Positions 61,511 through 64,000 of a stretch of 64,000 nucleotides of DNA are shown one piece after another. Both the position numbers and the translations under genes were made by a program. The notes under the pieces are model-generated. The model made no database searches. It worked only from the letters and a program-made list of their open reading frames with translations, and was not told the DNA's origin. Location of the stretch: contig NZ_JAENXS010000001.1 in NCBI RefSeq assembly GCF_016612535.1, positions 744,001 to 808,000 of the forward strand. Direction: 5' to 3'. Each line of letters starts with the position of its first letter. Positions within the stretch are counted from its first letter, which is position 1. This DNA comes from Bradyrhizobium diazoefficiens (GTDB lineage: Bacteria; Pseudomonadota; Alphaproteobacteria; Rhizobiales; Xanthobacteraceae).

Positions 61511-64000
61511 CTATTGCCAGGTTGTCGAAGTGCACCGTAGTCCGGAGTTCCATTTCTCAAACCTCAGGCGGCCGTTGACCGTGACCTTGTCGCCAGGATT
61601 GAGATTATTTTTCGTCCCGCCATAACATGCTTGCGCCATCATGCTATCGCTGACGATTGGTTGAGCGACCTGCAGAGTTATTTGGCTTACCACCTCAATC
61701 CCTCCCGAAATTTCCCGAGAATCGACCGTCGTGACATCATAGAGGTTCATGTAATCGGAGCATGGCTCTTCTTTAAACATTGGCATAGAGACACCCGATT
61801 TCGTAAATATCCCGCGTGCACATTGGAGCACTTCGCTCGAATAAGGGCCTGAAGTTGTAACAGGATGGGCGCTAGCAAAACGTTCCGCGGTAGCCCGTCG
61901 TTGAGCTAGGATTCGAGCGGCTTGCTCTTGCACCGCCTGTTGTGCCTGTCTCGCATTCACCTGGTCTGCGTCGAACTTAAGAGCCAAGGCAGCAACTTCT
62001 GAAAAGGTAGCGCCGTTCGATCGCTGAATCCTGAAAAATTGCTTTCCATCTTGGGTAAAGACGCCGAAGCTCGCGCCACCCCGAGCAGCGTTATCGACGT
62101 ATTGGTCGTAATCAAGAGCGATGGTCATACTCTGCAAACGTTGGCCTTTCACCTTTCCCGCTTGAATTTGGTCGTCGCACGTCTTCTTTACGTTGTCGTA
62201 TAAATGAATAAGGAAATGGTCCATTTTAGTAGGGTTGACGAATTCTCTGATGTTGATTGACGGATCGACTCGACCGGAAAAGCGCATCAACGGGCCGTTT
62301 ACTGGCGGAAAGTCGTATCCATCACCGTAAAAGCCATCACATTTGATCCCCATCTTCATCGTTTTGGTCCATCGAATGAAATCGCTTTGCTCGTCCGATG
62401 TCGGCGACTCCGCTTTTTCACCAGCGTTCGCACTACCACTCGCGGGCACTGCACCGGCTGCATTTGCCGTCTGCCTCTGGTCGAACGTAAAAATAATATC
62501 TTTCCAGTTATCGTAGCTCTCTGGTTTGAGCATCGAGTAAGGTTGACTCTTCGTGACTGCGTTGATCACGCTTTCGGCCACTAACGCAAATTGTGGGCTA
62601 TTCTTTGGTTTGACGACTTCGGCCGGCGCCGCGAGCGTTCCATCCGGCTTCAACCTTATGCGGACATCGACAACAAGCTCTTCTGGTCCAACGCCCTGCG
62701 TTGCGGGTACACGCCATACGGTGAGGAGTTTCGTCGTCAATGCATTCATTTCCTCACGGGACAAGGTCTGGTTGGTATTGGATGGAGATGCGGTTGGAGC
62801 GCTATCTGGCGGGTCTAGCGGCGCGCCTAATTCAACTATTCGAGAATTTATCGCTTCGAGCAGGCAAGGCTTCTTCTCTTGGAGTTCTGCTACCGGCACC
62901 GCAGGTTTGTTATCCAGTTGGCATCGCATGTTACGATCGCGTATCCACCTAACTTGATCCTGAATCTTCATCTTCTTCTCATCGCCATTCAAGGTTTTGA
63001 CGACGTTGTGAAACGCCTTGCCGAGCGCGGCGTCCACATTGCTTAGTTCTGCATCGCTGCAAATCAGCCGTGCTGATGCACTCTTGGCCGTCGCGCAATT
63101 AAAACTTGGCTTATTGGATGGCGCAGGTGTTTCAGCAGATGCGACCGATGTATCAGCCCCCGATGCTGTTTTGCAGCACTCAATCCACTGCCTGTCGCGA
63201 CCACTGCTGAGGGCCCAACCCGTCTCACCTCTTGGGACCACTCGGACGTACCACCATCCATCAGGTTGCCGCTTCAATACCTCCAGCAAAGTACCGTTGG
63301 GCATCGCCATAAGTCGTTGTCCGCGTGACGAAGCCGGATCAGTTCTTAATGAAAGATAGGCGTCTGGCGGCTCAGTATTTGCGACATAAGACAGGGAGGC
63401 CCCGGGGGACGAATTGGAACTGAGCTGACCTTGTCTGGCCGATGACGTGGGTTGGCTAGTTGAACTGCATTCGGTACTGCGAAATTCTATCCACTTCCTT
63501 CCAGCGAGAGTCCCGGCAGCCTGTGCCGCCTGATATCTAGCAGCGCATTCCTGCGTCGTGATCCGCTGGACGATCGCTTCTTTTTGATTGTCCGCAACGG
63601 ACGGACTGGCAGGTTCTGTCGCCGGTGATGGCGATGGCGCCGGGCTCGTTACCTTCAGGCGTTCGTTACAAGCGGAGTAATAGCCTCCGCCTGCAGCGAT
63701 CCATTGCAATCCGCCGTTCGCGTTTATGCCCTTGTTCGCGTTGTATTGGTCGCGGCACGTGAGCATGCGGGCCCGCCCTTCAGTTTCTTGCGAATAGGCC
63801 GACGATACTTCAATGGGATAGATGATCTTGCTGTTGGAGGAGGGACTTGCAGGTGCAAGCGATGCGGACGCTTCAGCCGCTACATTCGCCTTGCACTGCG
63901 ACCTAATAACAAGTCGCTCGGCACCATGAAGCCCTTGGGCGTCAGCCTGCTTGGAACATTCGAGAGACTCTGCTGACTGAGGCAATCCTTCACTGGACGC
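61511..64000 (-). CDS. Large exported multidomain protein, cut at its 5' end by the window edge
   Basis: At least 829 residues; the frame stays open to the right edge, so the TTG at 63985 need not be the start. In order: a PsiF-like Cys-bracketed repeat (ECSKQADAQGLHGAERLVIR, ending QC); two Cys-bracketed segments of similar layout (MLTCRDQYNANKG and QECAARYQAAQAAGTLAGRK); an SH3-like domain (DAYLSLRTDPASSRGQ, GWWYVRVVPRGETGWAL); an LprI/DUF1311-like domain (FNCATAKSASARLICSDAEL); a TonB/TolA C-terminal-like domain (VVDVRIRLKPDGTLAAP); and a ~300-residue C-terminal region with no recognised family. Many cysteines imply a periplasmic or secreted, disulfide-bonded protein. Confidence 0.75.
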   Translation of the reverse strand, partial: ASSEGLPQSAESLECSKQADAQGLHGAERLVIRSQCKANVAAEASASLAPASPSSNSKIIYPIEVSSAYSQETEGRARMLTCRDQYNANKGINANGGLQWIAAGGGYYSACNERLKVTSPAPSPSPATEPASPSVADNQKEAIVQRITTQECAARYQAAQAAGTLAGRKWIEFRSTECSSTSQPTSSARQGQLSSNSSPGASLSYVANTEPPDAYLSLRTDPASSRGQRLMAMPNGTLLEVLKRQPDGWWYVRVVPRGETGWALSSGRDRQWIECCKTASGADTSVASAETPAPSNKPSFNCATAKSASARLICSDAELSNVDAALGKAFHNVVKTLNGDEKKMKIQDQVRWIRDRNMRCQLDNKPAVPVAELQEKKPCLLEAINSRIVELGAPLDPPDSAPTASPSNTNQTLSREEMNALTTKLLTVWRVPATQGVGPEELVVDVRIRLKPDGTLAAPAEVVKPKNSPQFALVAESVINAVTKSQPYSMLKPESYDNWKDIIFTFDQRQTANAAGAVPASGSANAGEKAESPTSDEQSDFIRWTKTMKMGIKCDGFYGDGYDFPPVNGPLMRFSGRVDPSINIREFVNPTKMDHFLIHLYDNVKKTCDDQIQAGKVKGQRLQSMTIALDYDQYVDNAARGGASFGVFTQDGKQFFRIQRSNGATFSEVAALALKFDADQVNARQAQQAVQEQAARILAQRRATAERFASAHPVTTSGPYSSEVLQCARGIFTKSGVSMPMFKEEPCSDYMNLYDVTTVDSREISGGIEVVSQITLQVAQPIVSDSMMAQACYGGTKNNLNPGDKVTVNGRLRFEKWNSGLRCTSTTWQ

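Overview
The window looks like a chromosomal piece of a high-GC alphaproteobacterium of the Rhizobiales, most likely Bradyrhizobium or a close relative. This rests on gene style (ABC-transporter-rich catabolic operons, paired LuxR-type regulators, many 4-bp ATGA gene overlaps) and codon use; no marker gene confirms the genus.

Positions 1-32.6 kb are an ordinary metabolic region. It holds hydantoinase/oxoprolinase genes (hyuB partial, hyuA), a sirtuin, and a trimeric autotransporter adhesin flanked by two paralogous LuxR-type regulators. Next come an SDR, a uracil-type NCS2 permease and a DctA transporter. A nine-gene operon (20.3 to 12.2 kb, minus strand) joins a PotABCD-like ABC importer to opine-oxidase-like flavoproteins and a frameshifted RidA, with a divergent LysR. 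A second nine-gene operon (30.3 to 21.5 kb, minus strand) encodes an N-carbamoyl-D-amino acid hydrolase, a polar amino acid ABC importer with two binding proteins, a PuuE/NodB-fold deacetylase, an Asp/Glu/hydantoin racemase, an orphan peptide-type binding protein and an amidohydrolase. It reads as uptake and breakdown of cyclic ureides or carbamoyl amino acids.

From 32.7 to 45 kb the window is accessory and scarred. A YbgC-type thioesterase gene is truncated by a 556-bp segment carrying a full YbgC paralog, and the same segment recurs 4,820 bp to the right, where it cuts an AbiEi antitoxin pseudogene. Between the copies are a macrolide-type glycosyltransferase, an MFS fragment, an alpha/beta hydrolase and a broken SEC-C gene. 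Further right are a GH108 fragment, an S10 carboxypeptidase, a DUF2235 fragment, a CAT-anticodon tRNA, and a GSU2403-type nucleotidyltransferase behind an array of inverted GGTTTCAACA boxes.

Positions 45-58.6 kb form a defence island: hipBA with a near-consensus promoter and operator boxes; then a divergent locus that is the main discovery candidate. One arm encodes a sigma-like protein, a small unknown protein and an ImmA/IrrE metallopeptidase. The other encodes a ComEC-type metallo-beta-lactamase-fold protein, a single-chain E2-E1-JAB ubiquitin-like conjugation protein and a patatin-like phospholipase. No CD-NTase is present, so it is not a standard type II CBASS. A 73-bp dyad lies exactly between the arms and presents the same 25-bp promoter-like motif to each. 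A Shedu-like nuclease, an excisionase-like protein and an integrase follow. The integrase is truncated at a 31-bp tRNA 3'-end sequence, into which a serine recombinase remnant also runs from the other side.

From 59.2 kb to the right edge three minus-strand genes encode exported proteins: a partial multidomain protein (PsiF-, SH3-, LprI- and TonB-C-like segments), a lipoprotein and a CHAP-domain protein.
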